DNA of 64,000 nt from assembly GCA_016931575.1 (NCBI GenBank), contig JAFGEO010000062.1, forward strand, positions 27,090 through 91,089, in the 5' to 3' direction. The translations under genes and the position numbers were made by a program. The notes below the pieces were generated by a model, which ran no database searches, was not told where the DNA came from, and saw only the letters and a program-made list of their open reading frames with translations. Below, piece by piece: positions 46,039 to 55,412 of the stretch; the first letter of the stretch is position 1; every line of letters starts with the position of its first letter. Source of the stretch: Bacteroidales bacterium. Its GTDB lineage: Bacteria; Bacteroidota; Bacteroidia; Bacteroidales; UBA10428.

Positions 46039-47256
46039 TTAATTTATATTCTGGTTGTTGTTTTCTTTCTTTAAAAATTTTAAGTGCACCTTGTAAGTCA
46101 GCTCCCTCCAGATAAACTCGAGGGGACCGTAACGGAATTTTTGCGTCCACAATTTACTGCCTCCTACCATGAGGGCATATACTCCGAGTGCTATCAGTGC
46201 CAGGGCAGTGATGTTTAGCTGTCCGTAAAGACCGAAGAAGAAGCCGCTGAACACTATCATTCCGATAATACTTTGGAAAAGGTAGTTTGTTAAAGACATA
46301 CGTCCGGCATAGGCGAGAGGTTCGATCAGTTTTACGAGTATACGTTTTTCGTAGAGGAAACTGAGAATAAACAGGTAGAGGAAGGCCTGTCCGATATTGC
46401 AAATGATGTTGAGCTTTTCAAGAAGCAGGAAGAGCTTGTAATTTTCTTCAGCAGGCACACTGATCATAGGGTGTACAAGACGGAACAGAATGATCAGAAG
46501 GAATGTAATCACGGCTACCAGATTGAGTTTACCCAGGGTTTCCGGAATTTTCTTGTAGAAACGGTAGCGTCCGGCAGCATAACCGGTGAAAATCATGAAC
46601 AGGAGGGTGGGGAAATATTCCACATTCCTATAGTAAACCGTGTATTCCAGCAACCGGAAATTCATTCTGTCCCAAATGGAGCCGTCCACATTGATCGCAA
46701 GGATCTGGTCGTAAGTATAGGGCTTAACCATGATATCATACCCCATGTCCCAGTACCAGCCGTTAATGTAACCAAGAATGTGCCCGTAGAACGGGAAAAT
46801 CAGGATCAGTGAAGCACCGGTAAGGATCCATTTTATCGGAACCTTTCTCAGGAGGAGTACAAGAAATCCTGCTAACGAATAGAGTAACAGGACGTCGCCG
46901 CCCCAGATGAACAGGATATGGACCACTCCGAAAAGGAGCAGGAAAAAATACCTTCTAAGGAAGAAAGAGGCGGAAAAACTGCCTTTCTCCTCCATTTTAT
47001 TCAGCTGCATGCCAAAACCGACACCGAACAGGAAGGAGAAAATGGGAAAGAACTTTCCGTTAAAGAAATTCACCAGTATCCAGTCGGTAATGGAGTTAGC
47101 CTTGCCTTCATTCATCCAGGTAAATGCTTCCGGGTGGATCACCGAGGAAGACATGTATTCGATATTCACCACGAAAATACCCAGCAGGGCAAAGCCCCTG
47201 AAAATATCCAGAAGGGCTATTCGGTTTGATGGTAAACTAGGTGTAAGTTCCGCCAT
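46039..47256 (-). CDS. DUF418/YeiB-family membrane protein
   Basis: A 405-residue polytopic protein with about 10-11 membrane helices. It begins with RIALLDIFRGFALLGIFVVNIEY, the heparan-alpha-glucosaminide-acetyltransferase-like start, and carries the DUF418 C-terminal domain (about 235-390, with the GRMSLTNYLFQSIIG segment). The family is suspected to move acyl groups across membranes. The start codon overlaps the stop of the preceding SGNH-like gene (TAATG), so the two are translationally coupled. Its place in an acyltransferase trio supports an acyl-transfer role. Confidence 0.85.
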   Translation of the reverse strand: MAELTPSLPSNRIALLDIFRGFALLGIFVVNIEYMSSSVIHPEAFTWMNEGKANSITDWILVNFFNGKFFPIFSFLFGVGFGMQLNKMEEKGSFSASFFLRRYFFLLLFGVVHILFIWGGDVLLLYSLAGFLVLLLRKVPIKWILTGASLILIFPFYGHILGYINGWYWDMGYDIMVKPYTYDQILAINVDGSIWDRMNFRLLEYTVYYRNVEYFPTLLFMIFTGYAAGRYRFYKKIPETLGKLNLVAVITFLLIILFRLVHPMISVPAEENYKLFLLLEKLNIICNIGQAFLYLFILSFLYEKRILVKLIEPLAYAGRMSLTNYLFQSIIGMIVFSGFFFGLYGQLNITALALIALGVYALMVGGSKLWTQKFRYGPLEFIWRELTYKVHLKFLKKENNNQNIN

Positions 47257-48431
47257 TAGTGAGTTGTGTTTAAAGCCACCTGATTTTTCGGGGCTGTTTT
47301 AAAACTTGCCGTGACCGGATCAGCATGCACTTCCATTGATCTGAACACCTTCAGGGTTTCATTCAGTGCAATATGCAGCCCGGCTTCTGTCCAGTGGGTG
47401 TCTGTGCCAAAGTACAGGAGTTTTTCATAGCGCTGTGCCATCATTTCGTCATAGAAATCGATGACAGGGATATTCCGCTTTCTCAGCTCATCATACATCC
47501 GGGGAATGAACTGACCGTACTTCGAATCTTCCATGCCTGCAATGTTGTGATAGATGGTGTACTTTGAGGGGATGATCATAAAGACCAGCTCAAGGTTATA
47601 CTTTTCTTTCAGGTCTTTGGATAGTTTCTCGATGTTGTCACAGTAATTCAGGATGGTATCTTCAGGATGCACCCTTTCATATCCGCCGGGTTCAAGGCCC
47701 AGCTGCGATGCACCGAAGAGCCAGGGGCGATCCTTGTAATAGTTATTTTCCAGCGAATATACGGGCGTTTGCATAGTAATTTGTCTGAACAGATCAAATT
47801 TCAGGGTAGTTATCGCTGAGTATGCGTGGGTTGTCAGGTAACTTCTTGACAACAGCATGCTGTATTTCAGTTCGGTGTCTTCCTGGAAGAAAAAGTCGCG
47901 TATGCTGAAAAATACCTTCTTAAGTCCGGATGTATCCGCCAGCACCGGATCGCTATTCTGCGGGTAGCTAAAGCGGTAATGCAGAAAACGTTCGGCAGTT
48001 TCATAGATCAGGTATTTCTTTTCACCCTTTTGGTAGGCATTGGCCTTCAGGTACTCCAGGGGAAGGTCCATACGGGCATAAAACACTTTCTGGTCCAGGC
48101 TGTCGCCAAGTTGTTCCGGGTAAGTAGTCATCCTGGAGAAATCAAAGAAGCTATCCCCAAATGCAAGAACATCTGCCTTGGTTAATTCAGGGTGTCGATC
48201 GGTAAACCGGTACTTGGTTTGACTGGGAGGAAGACCTTTCTCCTGAAAATGCCTGATGTGACTAAAGTAGTACAGCTCGCCCCATTTGGTATTCTCCCAG
48301 TACTCCGGGATGAATTTTTCAAGTATGATCCCGTTAAACATAACGAGACTGGGAATCCTGATGGAGATGAATGCATAAAGGCATACAACTCCTGAAATAT
48401 ATAGTATCCAACGTAATGCTTTTTCACTCAT
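47256..48431 (-). CDS. Membrane-anchored SGNH/AlgJ-like acyl-handling protein
   Basis: A 391-residue protein with one N-terminal membrane helix (about 8-27) and a periplasmic domain. The catalytic set is GDSFF (S94) and DTHW (D344, H346), as in SGNH-like AlgJ/AlgX/DHHW proteins that work with an MBOAT partner to acetylate polysaccharides. The gene follows the MBOAT gene by 12 bp and overlaps DUF418 by one base, fitting a periplasmic O-acetylation step. It is divergent from AlgX, so the activity (acyltransferase or esterase) is unproven. Confidence 0.82.
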   Translation of the reverse strand: MSEKALRWILYISGVVCLYAFISIRIPSLVMFNGIILEKFIPEYWENTKWGELYYFSHIRHFQEKGLPPSQTKYRFTDRHPELTKADVLAFGDSFFDFSRMTTYPEQLGDSLDQKVFYARMDLPLEYLKANAYQKGEKKYLIYETAERFLHYRFSYPQNSDPVLADTSGLKKVFFSIRDFFFQEDTELKYSMLLSRSYLTTHAYSAITTLKFDLFRQITMQTPVYSLENNYYKDRPWLFGASQLGLEPGGYERVHPEDTILNYCDNIEKLSKDLKEKYNLELVFMIIPSKYTIYHNIAGMEDSKYGQFIPRMYDELRKRNIPVIDFYDEMMAQRYEKLLYFGTDTHWTEAGLHIALNETLKVFRSMEVHADPVTASFKTAPKNQVALNTTH

Positions 48432-48443
48432 AATTCTGGTCTG

Positions 48444-49880
48444 TTAGAATTGGAAATATAAAAAGTCCTGAGATTCCCACATGCCAAGGATGAAGATGGC
48501 AAGGGTGAGCAGGATCAACAGGATCCATTTCACGGGACGTTTCAGTTTTGTCAGCTTCTCGTAGAGCTGGATCTGTTCTTCCAGTATTTCAATGAAGATC
48601 AGCAGGCCTATTGCAGCAAAGGCGATGATAAAGTCGGCAGGAACCCTGAAAAGGTTCAACTCGCCACCCTGGAAGTTAAAGAAGTTCCTGATGACGTAGA
48701 ATGCCTCACTGGTATTATCCGCACGGAAGAAGATCCAGCCGAAAATCACCAGCACAAAGGTGATCAGGATCTGAACAATCCGGTGAAGCCCTGGCCGCTG
48801 AAGAAGGCCGATGCTGGTATTGAATTTTGCACGCAGCGTATCGCTTATTTTGGCAATGACCAGGTAAGCTCCGTGTAACCCGCCCCAGATAACGAAGGTC
48901 CATTCGGCGCCGTGCCAGAGACCGCTGACCAGGAAGGTGACCATGGTATTGAAATGCCATCTCCATTTGGCTACACGGCTACCCCCCAGAGGAATGTAGA
49001 CATAGTCCCGGAACCAGGTGGAGAGGGAGATATGCCACCGTCGCCAGAAGTCCTGTATATTGACTGCCAGGTAAGGCCTCTTGAAGTTGGTCATCAGGTC
49101 GTAGCCCATCACTTTTGCGGATCCGATAGCGATGTCGGAATACCCGGAGAAATCGCAATAGATCTGGAATGCAAAGAAGAATGTGGCGATGATCAGGGAT
49201 CCTCCTGTATAATCATGAGGATTCTCATAGACCAGGTTTACATATTCAGCCAGGCGGTCGGCAATGACAACCTTTTTGAAGAAACCCCAGGCCATTTGCA
49301 GGATCCCGCTCTTGATTCTTTCATAATCGAAGGTGAAATGCTTGTGAAACTGCGGCAGGAGGTTAACGGAACGCTCGATCGGACCTGCAACCAGCTGGGG
49401 GAAGAAGGATACGAACAAGGCAAATTTCCCGAAATGGTATTCCGGTTCCCGCTGACGTTTGAATATATCAATCGTATAGCTGAGGGTCTGGAAGGTGTAA
49501 AATGAAATACCTACCGGCAGCAAGTACTGATAGATAGGGACGTCACGGAAAATGTTAAAATTATCCAGTACTGGATTCACATTTTCTGCGAAGAAGTTCC
49601 AGTACTTATAGAAAAACAAAAGGCCCAGGTTTGTTGCCAGACTGGCCAGCAGGTAGAAAACCCTGCTCCCCTTCCTCTTTGAATGGTGTAATAATATTCC
49701 TGCGATATAGTCGATGACCGTAGAGAATGCGATCAGGACGATATACTTATAATTCCAGCACATGTAAAAGTAATAGCTGGCAAAAAGTAACAGGATCCAT
49801 CTGTATTTCGGGGCCATGATGAAATACAGCGCCACGACAATCGGGAAGAAAATGATAAACTCCAGGGAATTAAAAAGCAT
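48444..49880 (-). CDS. MBOAT-family O-acyltransferase (AlgI/DltB-like)
   Basis: A 478-residue membrane protein with about 10 helices. The AlgI-type features are visible: FFPQLVAGPIER, FFAFQIYCDFSGYSDIAIG, DFWRRWHISLSTWFRDYVYIPLGG and VSGLWHGAEWTFVIWGGLHG, the last holding the catalytic His (H323). AlgI/DltB/PatA proteins carry acyl groups, usually acetyl, across the inner membrane for transfer to a periplasmic polysaccharide. It is the first gene of the operon that continues through an SGNH-like protein, DUF418 and the nucleotide-sugar cassette. No separate promoter is evident. Confidence 0.93.
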   Translation of the reverse strand: MLFNSLEFIIFFPIVVALYFIMAPKYRWILLLFASYYFYMCWNYKYIVLIAFSTVIDYIAGILLHHSKRKGSRVFYLLASLATNLGLLFFYKYWNFFAENVNPVLDNFNIFRDVPIYQYLLPVGISFYTFQTLSYTIDIFKRQREPEYHFGKFALFVSFFPQLVAGPIERSVNLLPQFHKHFTFDYERIKSGILQMAWGFFKKVVIADRLAEYVNLVYENPHDYTGGSLIIATFFFAFQIYCDFSGYSDIAIGSAKVMGYDLMTNFKRPYLAVNIQDFWRRWHISLSTWFRDYVYIPLGGSRVAKWRWHFNTMVTFLVSGLWHGAEWTFVIWGGLHGAYLVIAKISDTLRAKFNTSIGLLQRPGLHRIVQILITFVLVIFGWIFFRADNTSEAFYVIRNFFNFQGGELNLFRVPADFIIAFAAIGLLIFIEILEEQIQLYEKLTKLKRPVKWILLILLTLAIFILGMWESQDFLYFQF

Positions 49881-50042
49881 CGGTCTATTCGGATTTATTC
49901 AATAAACAACCATTTATACTCAACACAAGAGCAAAAGTTATTCTTTTTATCAGATTATTCACACAAGTTTTATGAACATTGGAATCCCCGTGATAAAAGG
50001 ATGAACTGAAAACTCGAAACTGCCTGTTTGCAGATGATAAGG

Positions 50043-52499
50043 CTACCTTCCGATAAGGATTTTCTGATAGCTCAGGGCATCCCCAAAACCGACCTGCAGA
50101 AGGTATGTACCCTCAGGAAGATGCGATATATCCAGCGAATAGGTGCCTGATCTCAGGTTGATATCCTTTTCTTCGTGTACGATGTGTCCCATTACACTTA
50201 GAATGCGCAGCGATTCCATTTGACGTTCCTGAAGCAATTCAATGTTCAGGGTGGCATTTGCCGGATTCGGGAAGACTTTCATCAGGCCTTCAGCCTGAAC
50301 GGTCAGGATGGCATCATAAGTAATGTACATTTGGAAGGACAAAATCGTTGTATCCTGTCCATCGGTAGCTCCGATAACTATGGGATATACACCCATATTG
50401 TTCTCTGTCGGATTGCCGATCAGGTAAGCGTTTAAGGAAAGGAAGTTAAGGAAGTCAGGGATATCAAGACCTATAAAAGTAATCGCGTCACCGTCAATAT
50501 CTTCTGCTTTTACTTTCCAGTTGTAATCTTCACCGGGCATAACAACGCTGTCCGGGATGGAAGTGAATGCAGGTGCGGTGTTGAAGTGTTCAACCTTAAG
50601 GTTAAAGCTTTGCAGGGTAGTTACAGTACCATCGCTTACGCCCAGGGATATGGGGTGGTTGCCGAGATGACCGACCGGGCTGCCGCTTAGCAGACCGCTC
50701 TCGCTGAACGTAAGCCAGGCAGGCTTAGCCAGCACGGTATAATCAAGCACATCTTCTGTGTCGACATCGTATGCAATGATCTGGTACTCGTAAAAATCAT
50801 TACTGCCATCTCCTATTAGGGTATCTGGCACCGAAGTGATCTCCGGAGCATCGTTAACCGCCGTTACATTGATGCTTGCATATACTGTATTACTGTATAA
50901 AGTTAAGTCCTGGAGCCTGACACCCACAGAAAGTGCCCCGAAATAGTTGGCGTCAGGGGTGATCGTTGTACCATTTACCGTATAGTTGGAACCGGCAAGC
51001 AGCGTAATGGTCAGGTCGCCGGCTTCACTGTCCGGATCTGTATAGCCGATATCACTCAGGGTGATGGTGCGTGAGTTATCTTCAGAAATTGTGAAGGGGC
51101 CAACACTGTTGATCACAGGGGCATCCGGTACCGGATTATAGGTTGCGAGAACCTGGAATACTTCACTTTCTTCTTCCAGGTCGCTAACGGTAACATTTAC
51201 CAGGATTTGTTCGTCCCAATCCTGCTCAGGGGTAATGGTAGTTCCGGAATAGGAATAGTGGTCTCCTGCTTTAACATTGAGGGTCCAGTTAGTGGAAGGA
51301 TCATCATCTTCGATTTCCAGATCAGTCAGGCTGATCACGAATCCCTCATCCTCGTTCAGGTTGAACGAGGTAAGCTGGGAGAGGATCACTGGCTGCTCGT
51401 TAATGTCAATAGTATTGAAAGTTACCGTAATGGAAGCCGATTTGTGCAGTTTTTCAATATAACGCCCCTTATCTGTAGCGACAAAGGTAATGGCTTCACT
51501 TCCGATCCATGAACTGCTTTTAGGCGTTACGGTAAGTACATGGTTGACATCGATGCTTACGTTGTAGTTGGCAGGAGTTGTTTCGAGTGTCCACTCAATA
51601 TTTGCATCCACCGTGTAATCGTCGGATACATGATTATCAAGGTCGATCTGCGGGAAGCTTTCGCCCTGTCCGGCATCATCAAACGAGAAGCTTGTGATCA
51701 CCGGTGCTGTGTGGATATTGTCAATTTCATTAAACCAGTGCTGGCCCATCTTGTCGTAGCCGGTCTGGTTGGGATGGTTAAGGTTGAGCATGTCAGAGTA
51801 ATAGTCAATTCCTGCCCCACACTGCATGTCGATAAGTTTAACTTTATCGCCTGCAGCGATTCGTTCGTTGACCACCGTTGTCAGCTGTTGGTTATAGAAG
51901 GTCACCCTCCAGTCGGTCAGGTTACCTGAACAATCTCCGAAACTGTTTTTGGCATTGATGATTTTAGCGACAATGACCAGAACCTCAGTATTGTGTGATG
52001 TTTCATAATCGTCAACTGCATCAAAAAGTTCGTGCAGGTCGTCAACCTGGTGTAAGTAGTACTCATCATTGATCCAGTCGTTGGTCCCGATGTGCAGCAG
52101 GATAATATCTGCCGGGTACACATTCAGATAGGGTTGGTTCGGGTAAACCACATCCACTTTGTCCCATCCGTCGTTCAGGTAATACCCGTAACTCATTACA
52201 TCGGCAAGTTCTTCATCATGAATCCCCAGGGTGCCTCCGTTCTCGGCATCAGGGAACAGGAAATTTCCGGTATACTGGTGACCGACGAAGTCGAAATTAT
52301 ATCCTGAAGCATTCAACAGGTCATAAAGCTTTTTTCTGTAGCCTATGCGGTTTCCATCTAAAACGGTACCATTATAATATCCATAGGTGAGTGAATTACC
52401 CAGTGGGAGTATTTTTATTTCGTCATCCTGACTGAAGGCGGCGCCGGATATTAGAGCCATAAGGCAAACGAGGAAGTACAACTTGCGGTATCGGGACAT
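50043..52499 (-). CDS. Secreted SGNH/GDSL-type hydrolase with Ig/cadherin-like repeats and T9SS signal
   Basis: An 818-residue protein. It has a signal peptide (about 1-24, ending AFSQ), an SGNH domain (about 26-262) with GNSL (S36), GTND (138-141) and NHPN (H242), several Ig- or cadherin-like repeats (about 265-720), and a T9SS type-A sorting domain (about 735-818, FPNPANATLNIEL, ending QKILIGR). The residue three before the catalytic His is N239, where related esterases usually have Asp (DxxH), so the catalytic triad may be weakened. Related proteins deacetylate xylan or other polysaccharides. The substrate here is inferred only. Confidence 0.86.
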   Translation of the reverse strand: MSRYRKLYFLVCLMALISGAAFSQDDEIKILPLGNSLTYGYYNGTVLDGNRIGYRKKLYDLLNASGYNFDFVGHQYTGNFLFPDAENGGTLGIHDEELADVMSYGYYLNDGWDKVDVVYPNQPYLNVYPADIILLHIGTNDWINDEYYLHQVDDLHELFDAVDDYETSHNTEVLVIVAKIINAKNSFGDCSGNLTDWRVTFYNQQLTTVVNERIAAGDKVKLIDMQCGAGIDYYSDMLNLNHPNQTGYDKMGQHWFNEIDNIHTAPVITSFSFDDAGQGESFPQIDLDNHVSDDYTVDANIEWTLETTPANYNVSIDVNHVLTVTPKSSSWIGSEAITFVATDKGRYIEKLHKSASITVTFNTIDINEQPVILSQLTSFNLNEDEGFVISLTDLEIEDDDPSTNWTLNVKAGDHYSYSGTTITPEQDWDEQILVNVTVSDLEEESEVFQVLATYNPVPDAPVINSVGPFTISEDNSRTITLSDIGYTDPDSEAGDLTITLLAGSNYTVNGTTITPDANYFGALSVGVRLQDLTLYSNTVYASINVTAVNDAPEITSVPDTLIGDGSNDFYEYQIIAYDVDTEDVLDYTVLAKPAWLTFSESGLLSGSPVGHLGNHPISLGVSDGTVTTLQSFNLKVEHFNTAPAFTSIPDSVVMPGEDYNWKVKAEDIDGDAITFIGLDIPDFLNFLSLNAYLIGNPTENNMGVYPIVIGATDGQDTTILSFQMYITYDAILTVQAEGLMKVFPNPANATLNIELLQERQMESLRILSVMGHIVHEEKDINLRSGTYSLDISHLPEGTYLLQVGFGDALSYQKILIGR

Positions 52500-52523
52500 A
52501 GTTTATATATTATAACACTGATG

Positions 52524-52531
52524 CAAATTTA
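52524..52531 (-). promoter_or_regulatory. Candidate -7 box for the SGNH hydrolase gene
   Basis: On the minus strand TAAATTTG fits TAnnTTTG, 25 bp before the ATG at 52499. A TTTA lies about 22 bp further upstream, a little far for a -33 box. Confidence 0.4.
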
Positions 52532-52605
52532 CGCCATACGGTTGATTTACTCATAAAACCGTATGCTATCTTTTATTAAAGGTGGATTTTTGGGGGTAAA
52601 AGAAA

Positions 52606-52643
52606 AAAATCCACCTGTTAATGAAACTTAGCAGGTGGATTTT
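52606..52643 (-). terminator. Intrinsic terminator of the LamG/Ig-repeat protein gene
   Basis: Twelve-base arms AAAATCCACCTG and CAGGTGGATTTT enclose a 14-base loop, and the minus-strand reading continues into a T run. It lies about 20 bp after the stop codon at 52662. A further GGTGGATTTT copy is present at 52581-52590. Confidence 0.85.
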
Positions 52644-52661
52644 ATTCTTATTACAGCTTCA

Positions 52662-55412
52662 TTATTTTACCAGGAATTTACCGGTTGCGATTTCATTTCC
52701 TTCGATAACCCTGTACAGGTACATGCCCTGGTTCAGGTCTGAAATGTCAATGGAGATCTTTCCGTTATTATATTCCAGGGGTTCTTCCGTGATGGTTTGT
52801 CCATTCATGTTCATGATCTGGAAGACTGCATCGTTCAGAACGTCCTTGTACTCAATGGTCAGCTCGGTAGTTGCCGGGATCGGATATACCAGGACGCTTG
52901 ATATTTTGTTTTCGCTTAGCGCATCATACGTAATGACCAGACTGTATTGCTGCTGATCGAGTCCTGATCCGTCAGTTACCTGCAGCAGAATGTCATGCGT
53001 TCCTTCGTCAGCTTCTGTCGGTACTCCGTGTATCAGAGCCTCAGTCTCGTAGGCCGTAAAGGTAAGGAAGTCGGGCTTTGTGATCGCTGTGAAGGTAAGC
53101 TCGTCATCTTCATCCACATCGGTGGCAGTCATGGTGTACTGGTAAACATCACCGATATACCATTCTGTAGCAGGTGTGGAAGTGATTTCCGGTACTGAAT
53201 TAGTATTCAGAACATTGATCGGTATCTGATGTACAACAGTTACGTGTCCGTCAGTTACAGTCAGGATCGCAATGGTATCTCCGATATCATCCCATCCCGG
53301 TGTGCCGCTAAGGTATCCGCTGACTTCATTGAATGTCAGCCAGATGGGGAGAATGGAATCATTCATCGTCAGAACATCTCCCGGATCACCGTCGCTTACT
53401 TCCATGGTGTATTCGTAAAGTTCATAGTCGTCAGCGATGTTGCTGGGATCTGATTCGACTACCGGAATTTCGTTCACGAAGTTTACGTTTATATAAAGTG
53501 TGTACGACACTGAGGCTTGTCCGTCAGAAAAGGTAATAGGTACGTTCAGTATTCCTGACCAGTTCAGGGCCGGTACAACAGTATTGCTGCCGGATACAGT
53601 ATAATTTGTTCCTGCATTCACGGTAAGGCTGAAATCGGTCGGGAATATGTCATCCGGGTCATTGATATGCCCGGCAGAGAAGGCAACACTGGGTGTAAGA
53701 GTTATTGATTCGTTCTCATCCGTGCTGATGGTATTCTGTCCGGAAATTACTGGAGCATCGTTCACATTGTTAACCGTGATGGTAAACGACTGTTCGTCGT
53801 ATGCACCGGATTCATCTTCGATACGCAGGATAACGGGGAAGCTCTCGCTGGGGCTTGTGCCAACCGTAAAGTGGGCATTGGTACAGGTTCCGATCAGACT
53901 GTCAGACACGGTGTTCAGTGTCAGCCATGCCGGTTTTGTCGGAGCTGTGATGGTCACAACATCACCCGGGTCAATTTCATCATAGGTGAAGTGATATTTA
54001 AACTTGGTATCTTCATTGATCGTCACATTACCTTGTGATGAAGTAAAGTACGGATCATCATTGACATCAATCACTTCAATGGGGAATGCGCGGGTTACCA
54101 GGATGGTACCGTCATTGGCCGTAACGATTACTTCACCTTCGCCTACATCATCGTTATTCGGGCGTCCGGATTTATTTGTCAAACGTTTTGTTGAAGAGTT
54201 ATACTGCATCCAGTCAGGAATGGAAACCATGCCGATGCTTACACCATCTCCTTCAATATCATAGGTTGTGAGGGTTACATCGTAAGTTCCTCCCTGGTCG
54301 ATTGCAGCAGGAAAATAGTTGACAAATTCGGGTGCGTGGTTACCGGGCTTGCAATGGGCTTCACCGGCCAGACCGTCAGTATACATTTGCAAAACTTCAG
54401 CATCGGTCAGTGCACGATTGTAGATGATCACCTCATCCATCACACCGTTGAAAGGATTGTGCTGGATAACACTGGGGAAGTCCATGCATCCGATGGTAGC
54501 AGGAGCATCCATATAGAAATTGGCTGCCGGGGCAACATAGATCTGGGGGTTGCTTATACGGACCCCGTTCAGGTACCACCGCAGGTTTACCAGTCCTGAT
54601 CCGTTGGCAACATAAGCGAATGCGATATGCTGAAGGCTGTCTTTAATAAGTTCAACATCAGGGATAAAGGTTACGTTTGAGTCGGAACCGCTGTCCCTGA
54701 AACGGAACTTAGGTTTCATGACGTTATCGAATCCCTGACCATCCAGTCCGATAATAATTCTCGAGGTAGCATCACTATTTACACGCATCCAAAGAATCTG
54801 GTCCTCCTGGGTTCCGGGAACGATCTTACCCCGTGCGTCGATCCATGCGGAGAAGGTCCAGCTTTGGTTGCAGGCCCACTCATACTGGTCGTTATCAGGC
54901 ACGCTGATAAATTCGGTATTTACAGATGCCGGAGCCATGTTTACGGCACCGTCCACCGCACCTGTTCCGGATGAGAGCGAGGTCGCAGATGTTGCATCAT
55001 GTCCGCTGGCAAAATCTGCAAAGCTGGTTCCGCCCGCCTCATTGAGGGTGTGGTACGAAATAATATCTGTGTTGCAGGAGACAGCATTTGAAATATAGAC
55101 ATTGAAATGATACTCATAGATGCCGTTGGCGTTTGATGCTCTTACAACAACCCGTCCACCATCGTTCTGGACAGTAGGATGGTAGCTGATGACTCCGGAA
55201 GAGTTAATCGTCATACCGGCAGGACAAAGCGGCAGGGTCCAGGTAGGAGCTCCACCTCCTGATACAGTATAAAGAACCGTTGCCGAGAAATTTTCGTCAA
55301 GTACGGCAGTGGAGTCTGTTACGCCAGTGATGTTTACCTGAGCGGTGAGGCTTGTTACAAAGGCAAGGCTCACACAAAGGAATAGGGTTTTTAATAGTGA
55401 TTGTTTTTTCAT
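52662..55412 (-). CDS. Secreted LamG and Ig-repeat protein with T9SS signal
   Basis: A 916-residue secreted protein. It has a signal peptide (about 1-24, ending SLTAQ), an Ig-like domain (about 26-108), a LamG-type domain (about 115-352, ending IYNRALTDAEVLQMYTDG), several Ig or cadherin-like repeats with aligned DEVD-type calcium segments (about 360-835), and a T9SS type-A sorting domain (about 840-916, VYPIPATTELTIEY with PIP in place of the usual PNP, ending TGKFLVK). No catalytic domain is seen, so a binding or structural role is inferred. It runs convergent with nothing and is followed by a strong terminator. Confidence 0.87.
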   Translation of the reverse strand: MKKQSLLKTLFLCVSLAFVTSLTAQVNITGVTDSTAVLDENFSATVLYTVSGGGAPTWTLPLCPAGMTINSSGVISYHPTVQNDGGRVVVRASNANGIYEYHFNVYISNAVSCNTDIISYHTLNEAGGTSFADFASGHDATSATSLSSGTGAVDGAVNMAPASVNTEFISVPDNDQYEWACNQSWTFSAWIDARGKIVPGTQEDQILWMRVNSDATSRIIIGLDGQGFDNVMKPKFRFRDSGSDSNVTFIPDVELIKDSLQHIAFAYVANGSGLVNLRWYLNGVRISNPQIYVAPAANFYMDAPATIGCMDFPSVIQHNPFNGVMDEVIIYNRALTDAEVLQMYTDGLAGEAHCKPGNHAPEFVNYFPAAIDQGGTYDVTLTTYDIEGDGVSIGMVSIPDWMQYNSSTKRLTNKSGRPNNDDVGEGEVIVTANDGTILVTRAFPIEVIDVNDDPYFTSSQGNVTINEDTKFKYHFTYDEIDPGDVVTITAPTKPAWLTLNTVSDSLIGTCTNAHFTVGTSPSESFPVILRIEDESGAYDEQSFTITVNNVNDAPVISGQNTISTDENESITLTPSVAFSAGHINDPDDIFPTDFSLTVNAGTNYTVSGSNTVVPALNWSGILNVPITFSDGQASVSYTLYINVNFVNEIPVVESDPSNIADDYELYEYTMEVSDGDPGDVLTMNDSILPIWLTFNEVSGYLSGTPGWDDIGDTIAILTVTDGHVTVVHQIPINVLNTNSVPEITSTPATEWYIGDVYQYTMTATDVDEDDELTFTAITKPDFLTFTAYETEALIHGVPTEADEGTHDILLQVTDGSGLDQQQYSLVITYDALSENKISSVLVYPIPATTELTIEYKDVLNDAVFQIMNMNGQTITEEPLEYNNGKISIDISDLNQGMYLYRVIEGNEIATGKFLVK

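Noticed and set aside
48912..49505. A 197-codon frame on the plus strand opposite the MBOAT gene
   Set aside because: The minus-strand MBOAT frame has full family motifs across the same bases. The antisense frame has no recognisable domain.
52581..52643. Three copies of GGTGGATTTT as a repeat family
   Set aside because: Two copies are the arms of the terminator and the third lies close by. There is no sign of a wider repeat.
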